Part shown: positions 43,411-53,393 of the stretch, piece by piece
How the letters are laid out: the number at the start of each line of letters is the position of its first letter
Position numbering within the stretch: position 1 is the first letter of the stretch
NCBI RefSeq assembly: GCF_025362475.1
Contig: NZ_JANYGH010000029.1
Span: forward strand, 85,356 to 149,355
Origin: Mucilaginibacter sp.
GTDB lineage: Bacteria; Bacteroidota; Bacteroidia; Sphingobacteriales; Sphingobacteriaceae
Length of the DNA: 64,000 nt
Reading direction: 5' to 3'
Notes under the pieces: generated by a model
Told to the model about the DNA's origin: nothing
Database searches by the model: none
The model's input: only the letters and a program-made list of their open reading frames with translations
Position numbers and translations under genes: made by a program

Positions 43411-43722
43411 ATGCGGGTGATAGCCATAAAAACATTAAAAGAATATATTTTAGAATTTCACCAGGCAGAACAAGCTTTATTAAGTTGGCATGAAGAAGCG
43501 TTATTAGCGATCTGGAATAACCCCAATGAATTAAAGGCGCATTACAGAAATGCTTCCATACTAAATGAAAAGAGAGTCGTATTCAATATTCACGGCAACA
43601 GTTATCGTTTAATTGTGGATATAGAATACCGATTAAAAATTGTTTTTGTGGTTTGGTTTGGAACACACAATCAATACGACAAGATAAATGCTAAAACAAT
43701 AAGCTATGTTAAAACCAATTAA
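43411..43722 (+). CDS. higB: type II toxin, HigB family (RelE/ParE fold)
   Basis: The ATG at 43411 gives 103 residues. The sequence MRVIAIKTLKEYILEFHQAE, LLSWHEEALLAIWNNPNELK, VFNIHGNSYRLIVDIEYRLK and FVVWFGTHNQYDKIN matches the HigB-like toxin family, which cleaves mRNA at the ribosome. The second frame overlaps by 17 bases, the usual toxin-before-antitoxin order of higBA. Longer upstream starts overlap the terminator of the preceding gene and are unlikely. Confidence 0.92.
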   Translation: MRVIAIKTLKEYILEFHQAEQALLSWHEEALLAIWNNPNELKAHYRNASILNEKRVVFNIHGNSYRLIVDIEYRLKIVFVVWFGTHNQYDKINAKTISYVKTN

Positions 43723-44065
43723 AACAGAAGAAGAATATAACGAAGCATTAGCGCGTGTATATGAATTAATGCAAACCGATATCATTGAAGGTTCTGCAAG
43801 TTCTGATGAGCTTGAGGTTTTAAGTATACTTGTTAAGGAGTATGAACTGGTTCATTATCCGGTTGCTTATCCTAATCCATTAGATGCAATAAGGTTCCGG
43901 ATGGAACAAATGAATTTATCAGAAAGTGAGTTAAGCAACATTTTAGGCAATCGTTCACGTAAGTCTGAAATTTTATCAGGGAAAAGAAAATTAAGCCTGT
44001 CCATGATCCGCAAATTAACCGAGTTGTTAAATATTCCTGCTGAAGTTCTGATACAGGTATATTAA
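43706..44065 (+). CDS. higA: HigA family antitoxin with Xre-type helix-turn-helix
   Basis: The 119-residue protein has an N-terminal toxin-binding helix region (IKTEEEYNEALARVYELMQT) and a C-terminal HTH_3 domain: DAIRFRMEQMNLSESELSNI and SRKSEILSGKRKLSLSMIRK. It should neutralise HigB and repress the operon promoter. It starts inside the toxin gene, overlapping by 17 bases, which couples their synthesis. Confidence 0.94.
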   Translation: MLKPIKTEEEYNEALARVYELMQTDIIEGSASSDELEVLSILVKEYELVHYPVAYPNPLDAIRFRMEQMNLSESELSNILGNRSRKSEILSGKRKLSLSMIRKLTELLNIPAEVLIQVY

Positions 44066-44112
44066 TATTGAAAAAATCGATCTTTTAGAAAAAAGGCGAG
44101 GAAAATTTAACA

Positions 44113-44577
44113 ATGAAATTCAACAAAATAATAGCCTCCATCTGCGGTATAGGTTTTTTAAAGGGAGGCGGCACTTATGCTGCTATTGTTACCTGTGGTG
44201 GCATCTGGCTGTTGTGGCAATGCGCTGCTCTTCAAAATCCATTTTATTTACTGGCTATCACTATTATTATAACCCTTTGGGGTGTTTATGTAAGCAATAA
44301 AGTTGAACCCGACTGGGGGGAAGACAGCTCGCGCGTGGTGATAGATGAAGTGGCAGGTATGCTTATTACCATGGTGTTCATTCCGAAAAACCTTTACTTT
44401 TTATTGGCGGGCCTGGTACTATTCCGTTTTTTTGATATCGTAAAACCCCTGGGAATCCGTAAGATGGAAGCCCTGCCCAGCGGTACCGGCGTGATGATGG
44501 ATGATGTATTGGCTGGTGTTTATTCCAATATTCTGCTTTGGGTTGGATATTTGGTTTGGATGAAATTTGGCGGGTAG
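44113..44577 (+). CDS. pgpA: phosphatidylglycerophosphatase A
   Basis: The 154-residue membrane protein matches PgpA: GIGFLKGGGTYAAIVTCGGI at the start, EPDWGEDSSRVVIDEVAGML with the catalytic acidic cluster, FFRFFDIVKPLGI, and MMDDVLAGVYSNI near the end. It has four predicted transmembrane helices. It removes phosphate from phosphatidylglycerophosphate to give phosphatidylglycerol. It is 47 bp downstream of the toxin-antitoxin pair and may be read from its own promoter. Confidence 0.95.
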   Translation: MKFNKIIASICGIGFLKGGGTYAAIVTCGGIWLLWQCAALQNPFYLLAITIIITLWGVYVSNKVEPDWGEDSSRVVIDEVAGMLITMVFIPKNLYFLLAGLVLFRFFDIVKPLGIRKMEALPSGTGVMMDDVLAGVYSNILLWVGYLVWMKFGG

Positions 44578-44597
44578 AGGCGTTTAAAAAAAAGCCT

Positions 44598-44695
44598 TTT
44601 GTCATCCTGAACGCAGTGAAGGATCTATTATTCGCCATGCTTCTTCGCCTTGTAAAGTCTGCGAACAGATCCTTCACTGCGTTCAGGATGACAAA
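44598..44695. repeat. TGTCATCCTGAACG palindromic repeat, copy B
   Basis: Arms 44598-44626 and 44667-44695 are a perfect 29-bp inverted repeat. The centre is the reverse complement of copy A's centre with few changes, so the element is inserted in the opposite orientation. It lies between converging genes. Confidence 0.92.
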
Positions 44696-44769
44696 TCTTT
44701 TAAAACGTTGTTCCCATTCAGTTTCCCCGGGATTTTATATCAAAGGCAATAGACTAGTAAATTAAACCC

Positions 44770-46008
44770 TTACTCGTAACGCAGAGCCTCAACCGGATCC
44801 AGTTTGGCGGCTTTTTTGGCAGGGTAATAGCCCGATATCAGCCCTATAAAAGTACACAGTACTACGGCAAATACAAGCCAGCCATATGGTATTGCAAAGG
44901 TCCCGCTTATTTGAACGGCAATTACGTTACCTGCAGCCATCCCAAGCACTATGCCCGCCGCCCCGCCCATGAGGCAGATTACGATAGCTTCAATTAAAAA
45001 TTGTTTGCGGATCACCGATTGTGTGGCGCCAACCGCTTTACGTACGCCAATTTCGCGGGTACGCTCGGTAACGGATACAAGCATAATATTCATGAGTCCT
45101 ATAGCAGCGCCAATCAGCGTAATTATACTGATGGCAAAACCTCCTGCCGTAATACCAGCCAGCTGGCTTGAAAGCTCCTGCTGAACAGAATCACTCCGTG
45201 AAATTTCAAAATTAGTTGCATTAACAACATTAAGGCTGCGCACGTTCCTGAACAGGGATGTTGCCTCACCAATTGTTGCATCCAGGGCTCCGGGACCTTT
45301 TACCTTAACGGTAATGGTATATGATGCCTTTTTATTGGTATCTATCTGTTTGGCTTTCAATATCGGAATAATACAAAATTTATCTCCCCCAAATGAGCTT
45401 GAACCTTTTGATGCAATAACCCCTACTATTTTATATTTAATACCCCCGATAAAAACGTTTTGATTAACAGGATCGGAGTGTTTAAAAAGCTTTTGTTTAA
45501 TCTCATCACCTATAAGCACCACGTTTGAGCCGTGTTCCAACTCGGAGGTTGAAAAATTACGGCCAAAGGACAGTTTTTTACCGCTGGTGGCCAGGTAGTT
45601 TTCGTTTGATCCGGAGACAGAGATATTCTGATTTGTTTTTTCGCTGCCAAATTTGGCTATCGCTATGCCTGTAACATCTAAATTAACAGCAACTATTACG
45701 GGTAGTTTAAAGGTTTTTTTAAAACGATCGGCCTGGTCATAGGTAATGGACGGATATATCTTACGATGACCGCCGTTACCAAAGTTTAAGCCCTCGCCGC
45801 GGTTTTGGATAGTGAAGGAGTTGGCGCCCAAATCGGCAAAGGCATCATTGGTAAACTGCCTTATACCCTCAATAGCCGTTAAGATACTCACCAGTGCCAT
45901 AATCCCTATAGCAATAATTAACGCGGTAAGCGAAGTGCGCAACCTGTTACCGGCTATTGATTGTAACGCTATCGAAATATTTTCGCTAAGAGTGGTTTTT
46001 ACCGGCAT
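44770..46008 (-). CDS. ABC transporter permease, MacB/FtsX type
   Basis: The 412-residue protein has one N-terminal membrane helix (LRTSLTALIIAIGIMALVSI), a periplasmic MacB-type domain (residues about 40-280), and three C-terminal helices with the coupling motif VTERTREIGVRKAVGATQS and end KKAAKLDPVEALRYE. It is the classic MacB/LolC-like permease architecture. No ATPase gene is adjacent in this window. Possible substrates include lipoproteins, peptides or antibiotics. It is transcribed alone on the minus strand. Confidence 0.92.
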   Translation of the reverse strand: MPVKTTLSENISIALQSIAGNRLRTSLTALIIAIGIMALVSILTAIEGIRQFTNDAFADLGANSFTIQNRGEGLNFGNGGHRKIYPSITYDQADRFKKTFKLPVIVAVNLDVTGIAIAKFGSEKTNQNISVSGSNENYLATSGKKLSFGRNFSTSELEHGSNVVLIGDEIKQKLFKHSDPVNQNVFIGGIKYKIVGVIASKGSSSFGGDKFCIIPILKAKQIDTNKKASYTITVKVKGPGALDATIGEATSLFRNVRSLNVVNATNFEISRSDSVQQELSSQLAGITAGGFAISIITLIGAAIGLMNIMLVSVTERTREIGVRKAVGATQSVIRKQFLIEAIVICLMGGAAGIVLGMAAGNVIAVQISGTFAIPYGWLVFAVVLCTFIGLISGYYPAKKAAKLDPVEALRYE

Positions 46009-46486
46009 GGGCGTAATTATGTAATAAGCAGCTATATGACTAACAACCCTATAGGTTTGTTACAGCCATCATTAAAAAGAATGAGGAGGCAAGATAAGAT
46101 GAAACACGAAAAGATAAAAGGCAATTCAAAATATAAAATAATTGTGAATTTTATCTTCATTTACTCCTGCTATGATATCATGTGGAATATTTATTTGCTC
46201 CTGATGCGAACCATTTACACAGCCCTGGGTTGGCTGTATGTTTTCGCTTTATTAATAGATAAGGGGGAATTAGTTCCCCTAAACTAATCCCCCTTTTGGT
46301 ATTAACTAAAGCTTTTCAAATATGAAATTTACTTTCTTATTATTCAAACTTTGTGTGAAATTGTAAAGAAAGTGTGAAATTATACGAAAAGGTGTAAAGT
46401 AAAGCACCTCGTATGTGGATACAACTCCAAAAAGTGGAATAAAGGAGGGCAAAAGACGCATTTGGGTGAAAGGTGTATTTGCTTGG
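46009..46486. other. intergenic region with a terminator, no clear gene
   Basis: The stretch holds one perfect-looking hairpin (listed separately) and an 83-codon plus-strand frame (46036-46287), rich in hydrophobic residues, which I do not accept as a gene. The right part (46300-46480) is AT-rich, with repeated GTGTGAAATT words. Confidence 0.4.
46261..46294. terminator. strong hairpin terminator
   Basis: AAGGGGGAATTAGTT (46261-46275) and AACTAATCCCCCTT (46281-46294) pair with one mismatch around a 5-nt loop and are followed by TT. It may end transcripts from either side. Confidence 0.75.
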
Positions 46487-47167
46487 TTATATAAGGTCAA
46501 ACGCCATAGCATATTGCGATAGATCAAAAAACGAATTCACTTTTAGTTTGTGCTTGATTTTTTTGCGATGTGTTTCTACTGTACCAACGGCAATAAATAA
46601 TTGATCGGCTATTTCTGACGAACTTTTACCCAGCGCCAATAAACGCAAAATTTCGCGTTCGCGTTTGGTGAGGTTAGAGAACAGCTGGTAGTTTTTACGC
46701 AGAAACGTATTTTCCTGCAGCATCCGCTCTACTTTGACGGTGATATGCTGTATGGGATCAACCTTAAAAGCCATATTGATCGTTAGTAACGGTAGCCCCT
46801 CATCATCGCGCATCAAAATTTTCATCGTGCTTAAATGCCACACCCAATCCGGGTTACCATTTATTTTTACCTGCTGAAAAAAAGTAATATCTTCATCGTT
46901 GTTCCGCTCAATCATGAGTTTGATCTTAGGCACATACGTTTCTGCGTCCTCGGGACTAAAATAGTTAGCTATATACTCTGAAGGCGTATAATTGCGAAAC
47001 TCTGCCAAGCTGATCCCCAATTGATTTAACCCACTTGGCGACATGTATTCGAGAATAAAATCGGGCATACGGTGAATAATGGTAACACCTGGCAGCAAAT
47101 GAGCAACGGCATGTATTTTATCAATCTCGGCTTTAATTCTTTGTTCTAAATCGTTTGATATACCCAT
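46487..47167 (-). CDS. PAS-domain LuxR-type transcriptional regulator
   Basis: From ATG 47167 the product has 226 residues (a longer start at 47224 is possible but less likely). The N-terminal part is a PAS-like sensor (IIHRMPDFILEYMSPSGLNQ; WVWHLSTMKILMRDDEGLPL), and the C-terminal 60 residues are a LuxR/GerE helix-turn-helix: LTKREREILRLLALGKSSSE, VGTVETHRKKIKHKLKV. Such PAS-LuxR proteins are common in Bacteroidota. Its targets are unknown and no signal gene is adjacent. Confidence 0.9.
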   Translation of the reverse strand: MGISNDLEQRIKAEIDKIHAVAHLLPGVTIIHRMPDFILEYMSPSGLNQLGISLAEFRNYTPSEYIANYFSPEDAETYVPKIKLMIERNNDEDITFFQQVKINGNPDWVWHLSTMKILMRDDEGLPLLTINMAFKVDPIQHITVKVERMLQENTFLRKNYQLFSNLTKREREILRLLALGKSSSEIADQLFIAVGTVETHRKKIKHKLKVNSFFDLSQYAMAFDLI

Positions 47168-47560
47168 GCAGTGATTAAAATGATTAATAAATAGCAATAT
47201 AGCAATTGTTTTAGAAGCAGGCAATTGTATTGAAGGATATGATTTTTATGCACAATATACCCAGAAGTAGGTATTGTTTTACGCTTGATTTTTGTGATAC
47301 TTTGAAGCAGGTAAATAGTCAGTTTAAAGATTGGCTCATCCTGCTTAAAGTTTGATGGTATAGCTACTATTTACTGCTTTTCAAAAAAACGCTTTAAGCC
47401 TAAACCTTATCATAAAAAAATGTTGCGGATGACAGCTGTTATAGTAACAATGAGCAATTCCCCGCTTCACAAGGGTAGGCCCTTGCTGTTGCGGGGAACA
47501 TTCCTGCGGGAATACCGGGAAAGCTTGGGGGGAATAATTGGGGGCTGCTGACGCATCACA
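47168..47560. other. intergenic region
   Basis: The 393 bases between the LuxR regulator and the decayed cargo gene contain the promoter region of the regulator and a GC-rich block (47457-47545), including CCTTGCTGTTGCGGGGAAC and TCCTGCGGGAAT, which might form hairpins. No gene is supported. Confidence 0.4.
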
Positions 47561-50550
47561 TTGGGTCAGCAAGCCATCGGAGAAAACACTAGGAAAGGCA
47601 GAAAAGTCAGCATCCGAAAAGGTAATATTTCTATATTTGCCCGCAAAACTTATTCCTTGTTTTATACTATTACATCTCCCTTTAAAAGCGCATTACTTTT
47701 TTTTGCCATTTTCTTTTTAACGTTAGTTAAGGGATATTGCCAGCAATTTTATATTGCGGCGTACGGCGTGCCTCTGCAACGCGTTACCTTAACACCTAAT
47801 GGTCCATTGTCGGTGCCTGTTGGAGGATGTGGAACCAATGAGTTTTTTTCTATAGCCATATTAGGCAATAAATTGTACTACAGTAACGGTTCTTCGATGT
47901 TTGCTGGAGATATAACGGGTGGTAATTCACCTGTTATTACCAATTGTGTTTTTTTAGGCGACGGTAATTTTGGTAATGCACTTACTGTTGACAAGCAGGG
48001 AATTTTATACTATGCAATAAGTAGCGAGCTATATTCATTTAATCCGGCCAACAAAAGAACAATTTTTATAGGAACGATGCCCTATAGTGCACAGGGAGAC
48101 CTGATGTTTTATAACAATGAATTATATATGGCTGCAGGTGAGGGCATAGCCAAGATCAATTTGGCAAATGTTGCCCTTAGTAAACTATACATACCCATAC
48201 CCGGTGAAACTATTTACAGTTTAACAGCAGCAACAATAAATGGAGTTACTAAAGTATATGCCTTTACCGAATATCCGGTACGGCAGATTTATGAGCTTGA
48301 TATGCAAAAAAGGGTTATTAAGGATGTTGTTGGTGTGCTACCCTATCAAACTCTGGATGCCGCAAGTGACGCGGAAGCAGGAACCGTACAATATATCGAA
48401 ATCGATCATGTGGGTATAAGTCAGGAATGTAATGTGTTTAATAAAGGGCGTGCACAAATTGTTGCCAAGCCGCACGCCTCCCGCTTTACATATTACCTAA
48501 ATAATGGCCAAAATAATTTAACCGGCATTTTTGATAATCTTAGTCCGGGTAATTATACGGTAACTATTTCATCAAATGGTACCGAACCTCCAAACCAGGT
48601 TTATTTTACAGTGCCGGATTTTACAATTGGTAATCCCGTTATAACCTTTACAAAGACAAATCCAATGTGTTCAAAAAAGGGAAGTATTAAACTTGATGCG
48701 GGTAATGCAAACGCAACACATAGTATTAAGTTTAATGATCAGATTTTTAGCTTTGACCATACTTTTACCGACTTAATAGCAGGCAATTATCACTTTACCA
48801 TATTGAATGAAAATGGCTGCGTAACCGACGAAAAAGATTATGCCCTGTTGCCGGGTAACTGCCCGCCAATACCAAATATTGATAAAGAGATACTGCAGGA
48901 GTGTGATGTTTACAATCAGGGTAGCGTAAAAGTGATTACCCCTCCTCATACAGATCATTATACTTATACTTTAAATGGTATAACTAATACAACCGGGGTT
49001 TTTAATAATCTGAGTCCGGGAAACTACACCGTAATTGTATAATCAGACGGACTGTTCAGCGCAACAAGCTTGCAATTTGTGGTCCCTGATTTATTCAATT
49101 AACAAACCGGTTATAACGTTTTACCAAAATCAATCCTGTATGCGATGTTAAGGGTAGCCTTAAACTGGATGCAGGCGTAGCCAATGCAACCTATAATATC
49201 AGGTACAATGGCCAGATTTTTAAATTTGATCATACATTTACCGGCTTAGTCGCGGGCAACTACCATTTTACTATTCTAAACCAAAACGGTTGCATAGCCG
49301 ATGAAAGGGACTACAACCTGCAGCAGGATAATTGCCCGCCAATAACCATCATGGATGTACAAATGCAGGCCGAATGTAATGTGTACAGGCAGGCCAGCGT
49401 AAAAGTAATTACCCAAGATCATCCGGACACTTACACCTATACCCTTAATAATGTGAGCAATAATACGGGGATATATGATTTTCTGACGCCCGGTACCTAC
49501 ACATTAATAATTAATTCATCAGGTGGAGATCATAAAGAACAGCAAGTAACAGTTCCTGATTTTACATTAAGCAATCCGGCTATAACATTTACCAAAATCA
49601 ATCCTTTATGTGATGCTAAAGGCAGCATTAAACTTGACGCAGGGGTAGCCAATACAACCTATAGTATCAGGTACAATGGCCAGATTTTTAAATTCGATCA
49701 TACATTTGCCGGCTTAATCGCAGGCAGCTACCATTTTACTATTCTAAATCAAAATGGTTGCATAGCCGATGAAAAGGACTATACCCTGCAGCAGGATATT
49801 TGCCCGCCAATAACCATAAATGAGGTACAAATACAGGCGGAATGTAACGCTTACGGGCAGGCCAGTGTAAAAGTAATTACCCAGGATCATCCGGACACCT
49901 ACACCTATACCCTAAATAATGCGAATAATAGTACGGGGGTATTTAATTTTCTGATGCCTGGCACATACACATTAGTAATCAACTCATCCGGAGGCGATCA
50001 TAAAGAGCAGCAGGTAACAGTTCCTGATTTTACATTGGATAAACCGGGCCTGATTTATAAGGTTAAGGCCCCGGTTTGCAAATTACTTGGCGAAATAAAG
50101 TTTACCATAAGTGGGGATGGCAAAGGTGCTGTAAAAGTAAAACACGATAATGACGTGTTTTCAATTGATCAAACCATTAAAGATTTACTCCCTGGCCCTA
50201 ATCATTTTACTATACTTAACCAGCAGGGCTGTATTTTAGACGAAATTGATATTGATATAATTCAGGATCAGTGCGAGCCGGTGGTTTTCCCCAATGCTTT
50301 TACACCTAATGGCGATGGTGTAAACGATGTTTTCAGGCCTAACCAGGAAAGTAACCCGCTCAATTTTAAACTGGTAATATATAATCGCTGGGGTAATCAA
50401 CTGTTCCAATCCCGAAGCCTATTCCAGGGTTGGGATGGAACCTATAAAGGTAGCGTGGTAGCTTCTGGAGTGTACTATTGGATTGCCACTTATAACATGC
50501 CAGATGGTACAAGCTCCCATCAAAGTGGATCCGTTACGTTGATCAGGTAG
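47561..50550 (+). pseudogene. decayed type IX secretion cargo gene with tandem Ig-like repeats
   Basis: Two frames, 47561-49042 and 49351-50550, together encode one protein: a signal-like helix (SALLFFAIFFLTLVKGYC), a beta-propeller-like head, then tandem units of about 145 residues. These recur with cores such as ITFTKINPLCDAKGSIKLDA and YHFTILNQNGC. The end is a CHU_C sorting domain (NAFTPNGDGVND, YNRWGNQLFQS, SGSVTLIR). The reading is broken by a stop at 49040-49042 and by two +1 shifts near 49093 and 49120. The last four or so units and the sorting domain are thus out of frame. The true start is unclear: a TATATTTG box at 47632-47639 suggests a start after 47646, such as TTG 47657. Confidence 0.8.
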
Positions 50551-50574
50551 GGGAATGAGTTTGCAAAAACACAT

Positions 50575-50672
50575 TTTGTCATCCTGAACGCAGTGAAGCA
50601 TCTATTCTTCGCCTTGCTTCTTCGCTCTGTACAGTCTGCGAATAGGCCCTTCACTGCGTTCAGGATGACAAA
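50575..50672. repeat. TGTCATCCTGAACG palindromic repeat, copy C
   Basis: Arms TTTGTCATCCTGAACG with complement (50575-50597 and 50650-50672) are inverted and perfect over 23 bp, then diverge (GCATCT against GGGCCT). The centre resembles that of copy B in the same orientation. Confidence 0.88.
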
Positions 50673-50762
50673 TCTTTCAAAGCGTGATTGCCCTTTCAAT
50701 CCCCTCTGGATTTTATGCCTCGACAGGTGGGGGAAAGGCCCGATTATAAAATACCCCAAAAA

Positions 50763-50793
50763 CAAAAAAAGCTACCTGCTTAGCAGATAGCTT
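50763..50793 (-). terminator. Rho-independent terminator of the GIN-domain gene
   Basis: On the minus strand a hairpin AAGCTATCTGC/GCAGGTAGCTT with one internal mismatch and loop TAA is followed by TTTTTTT. It lies 36 bp after the stop at 50829. Confidence 0.85.
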
Positions 50794-50828
50794 CCGTAAT
50801 ATATGATGGACTTTTGCAAAAGTCGGGT

Positions 50829-51428
50829 TTACATGCCCATTGTGTTGCTGCCCATACCGGCAGTATAAATGGCTTTGTTTTCAACTAAATGGCTTACAGC
50901 AAAGTTGTTACTTTTAACGTTTGACTGGATTGCCCTGTTCAGATTTAATTCTTCTGTGGCGCCTTTTAAATCGGCCGTTGCGTTATCTTTTACGGTTACG
51001 GTTGTACTAAACGCGTCTAAGTTTAAACTGGCTACGGCGTTATTGTGTAAGTCCACATTAAATTCAATTTTTGATAGTTTACCGAATGATTTTACGGTGG
51101 AGTTATCAAATACCGAAACGGAACGCAGGTCGGCAGCGCTTACCCAAACTACCAGTTTTTCGTTGGTGTATGAGGCAATGCTTAGCACGCCGTTTTTGCT
51201 TTGCACTAATGCGCGTTCGGCGTAGTATTTATTGTAAACTTTTACCTGGTCTTGAGTTGCATCAGATATGTATAACTCTACATTGCCATGAACTTCTATT
51301 TTATTGATGGTGCTGATATCATTTAATAGGGTGAAGGCATCCATTGTTAATGAGTTGGCGTAGGTTGATTTTGTTAAACCTAACACCATAACAAACATTG
51401 TGATTACGGATAAAATTTTGGTTTTCAT
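50829..51428 (-). CDS. exported GIN-domain (DUF2807) protein
   Basis: The 199-residue protein has a signal peptide ending near TYANS (residue 26). The rest is a repetitive beta-helix typical of the putative auto-transporter adhesin head GIN domain: INKIEVHGNVELYISDATQD, LSIASYTNEKLVVWVSAADL, SVSVFDNSTVKSFGKLSKIE, VDLHNNAVASLNLD. It ends with a Met-rich tail (GMGSNTMGM). Exported adhesin-like proteins of this family are plentiful in Bacteroidota; the function is not known. It is a single-gene unit. Confidence 0.88.
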   Translation of the reverse strand: MKTKILSVITMFVMVLGLTKSTYANSLTMDAFTLLNDISTINKIEVHGNVELYISDATQDQVKVYNKYYAERALVQSKNGVLSIASYTNEKLVVWVSAADLRSVSVFDNSTVKSFGKLSKIEFNVDLHNNAVASLNLDAFSTTVTVKDNATADLKGATEELNLNRAIQSNVKSNNFAVSHLVENKAIYTAGMGSNTMGM

Positions 51429-52240
51429 TGTTTTATTTTTTAATTGTTATGTTAATTAATTGTATTGCTTATCTATGAATACAACCAAAAAACGGGGCCA
51501 ATTTTAACCCGATATTGTAGCCCTTAGGGTTATATATTGGTGTCCTATTTTTCACTGCAAAGGTGTGGTTTCCCTGGGTGATATTATTCATCTTAGTGTA
51601 ATTATTACACTAAGATTTTTTGGTGCGTTTTTGGAGGTGAGATAATGTGTAATTTGTCGATTTAAAGAAAGTTGAAATAAATCAGGTGAGATTGGTAGCA
51701 CATATTTGATTGCTTTTTGCTGAAATATTTGCCACGGATGTTATTTTCGGTGGGCGTAAAACGGCAGGATGTGAGGAGCTTTTGTTTGCCCAATAGTCTT
51801 GCTTTCGGCTCCCGGCGTTCAGGAGTAACTGTTTTTGTGATTATCCTTGCTTATTGAGCCGTTTTGCCCGGGCAAAAGTTCTTGATTTTTGAGGATTAAA
51901 TGAGGATGTTACTAAGCCCTGCAAAAAGCCGGCATAACGACACAATTGTTTTTGGCAACCGGCATTGTGATGAAAGGCTGCATTAATCAGTATGACTATG
52001 CAAAGCGGATATAAACTAAACCTCGAATGGATTCCTTCGGCCTATAATGAGGGTATAGTTACAAACGGCAAAGATGATAAGCCCAGCATCAAGGCCAATT
52101 CAGGGCAGGAGGTTACATCTGCCAAATTACGGCTAAAGGGGATTTATAAGCGGGGAGCAAAAAAGACTGGTCATTATTAAGGTATTGTGCCGCATCATTG
52201 AATAAAAATTATAGATACCTTTTTGCGAAGCAGGGCAGCT
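51429..52240. other. long intergenic region, no gene supported
   Basis: The stretch between the GIN-domain and dinB genes is AT-rich and contains the promoters of both. A 62-codon plus-strand frame (51992-52180, start MTMQSGYKLNLE) has no recognisable features. A short pair of CCGGC words (51932 and 51959) is too weak to call. Otherwise nothing was seen. Confidence 0.4.
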
Positions 52241-52248
52241 TATATTTG
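52241..52248 (+). promoter_or_regulatory. -7 promoter box of dinB, close to the start codon
   Basis: TATATTTG matches the consensus exactly; its last base is nine nucleotides before the dinB ATG, so the mRNA leader would be very short or absent. TTTG at 52222-52225 is a candidate -33 element. Confidence 0.6.
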
Positions 52249-52256
52249 CAATACCG

Positions 52257-53375
52257 ATGCCAGACCAACCTATACAGATCATTCGTAAAATTATCCATAT
52301 TGATATGGATGCATTCTACGCGTCTGTTGAGCAGCGGGATTTTCCGGAGTACCGGGGCAAGCCGTTGGTGGTTGGTGGTTTGCCGCAAGGCAGGGGCGGG
52401 GTAGTAGCCACAGCCAGTTATGAGGCCCGCAAGTTTGGTATCCGCTCGGCCATGTCATCAAAAAGGGCTTTGCAGTTATGCCCCGATGCCTTGTTTGTAA
52501 GGCCACGCTTCGCGGCTTATAAAGAGGTTTCGGAACGGATCAGGGAGATTTTTAGCAGGTATACGGACCTGATAGAGCCGCTCTCTTTAGATGAGGCTTA
52601 TCTTGATGTTACCAACGATAAACTCAACATCGGCTCGGCAATTGATATTGCCAAACAGATAAAACAGGCCATTAAAGACGAGTTAAACCTAACAGCCTCG
52701 GCGGGTGTATCTATCAATAAATTTGTAGCCAAAATAGCATCCGATATCAATAAACCCGACGGCCTGAAGTTTATAGGGCCATCAAATATTGAAGCTTTTA
52801 TGGAGGCTTTAGGGGTTGAAAAGTTTTTTGGCGTAGGCAAGGTAACTGCCCAGAAAATGAAACAAATGGGCCTGCACACCGGCGCCGACCTAAAAAGGCT
52901 GAGCGAGGAGGAAATGACCAAACACTTTGGCAAGCCCGGCAGGTTTTACTACCAGATAGTACGCGGTATTGATAACAGGGAAGTACAGCCCCACCGCGAA
53001 ACCAAATCATTAGGTGCCGAGGATACCTTTGCCTATGACCTTACCACCCTGCCCGAAATGGAGGCCGAACTGGATAAGATAGCCCTTACTGTTCATAACC
53101 GTTTGCTAAAGTATGAGCTGAAAGGCCGGACGCTAACCCTCAAAGTAAAATACAGCGATTTTAGGCAGATCACCCGCAATCAATCATTTACTACCGCGTT
53201 TAACGATTTGGAAACTATTAGCCAAACGGCTAAACAGTTGATGGCTGCTACTAACCCGGATGATACCCGCATCAGGCTGTTAGGCATTTCGCTATCCAAT
53301 TTTGGTGATATTGTACCCAAGCATAAAGAAGAAAAAGAAATCGGCCCCGGAGATCAGCTGACTTTAAAGTTATAA
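52257..53375 (+). CDS. dinB: DNA polymerase IV (translesion)
   Basis: The 372-residue Y-family polymerase has the palm motifs IIHIDMDAFYASVEQ (first catalytic Asp near residue 17) and SLDEAYLDVT (Asp-Glu pair), the thumb GVGKVTAQKMKQMG, and the little-finger start LGAEDTFAYDLTT. Length fits DinB. A beta-clamp binding end (GDQLTLKL) is visible. It copies past damaged bases with low fidelity. It is transcribed from a promoter box very close to its start and converges with GH3. Confidence 0.96.
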   Translation: MPDQPIQIIRKIIHIDMDAFYASVEQRDFPEYRGKPLVVGGLPQGRGGVVATASYEARKFGIRSAMSSKRALQLCPDALFVRPRFAAYKEVSERIREIFSRYTDLIEPLSLDEAYLDVTNDKLNIGSAIDIAKQIKQAIKDELNLTASAGVSINKFVAKIASDINKPDGLKFIGPSNIEAFMEALGVEKFFGVGKVTAQKMKQMGLHTGADLKRLSEEEMTKHFGKPGRFYYQIVRGIDNREVQPHRETKSLGAEDTFAYDLTTLPEMEAELDKIALTVHNRLLKYELKGRTLTLKVKYSDFRQITRNQSFTTAFNDLETISQTAKQLMAATNPDDTRIRLLGISLSNFGDIVPKHKEEKEIGPGDQLTLKL

Positions 53376-53393
53376 GAATTGAAGGTATCGCGT

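Noticed and set aside
46036..46287. 83-codon plus-strand frame with hydrophobic stretch
   Set aside because: Ends inside a terminator hairpin, has no recognisable family and mixed composition. It could be a membrane peptide, but evidence is too weak.
51992..52180. 62-codon plus-strand frame upstream of dinB
   Set aside because: No motif or promoter box, isolated in AT-rich DNA; treated as chance.
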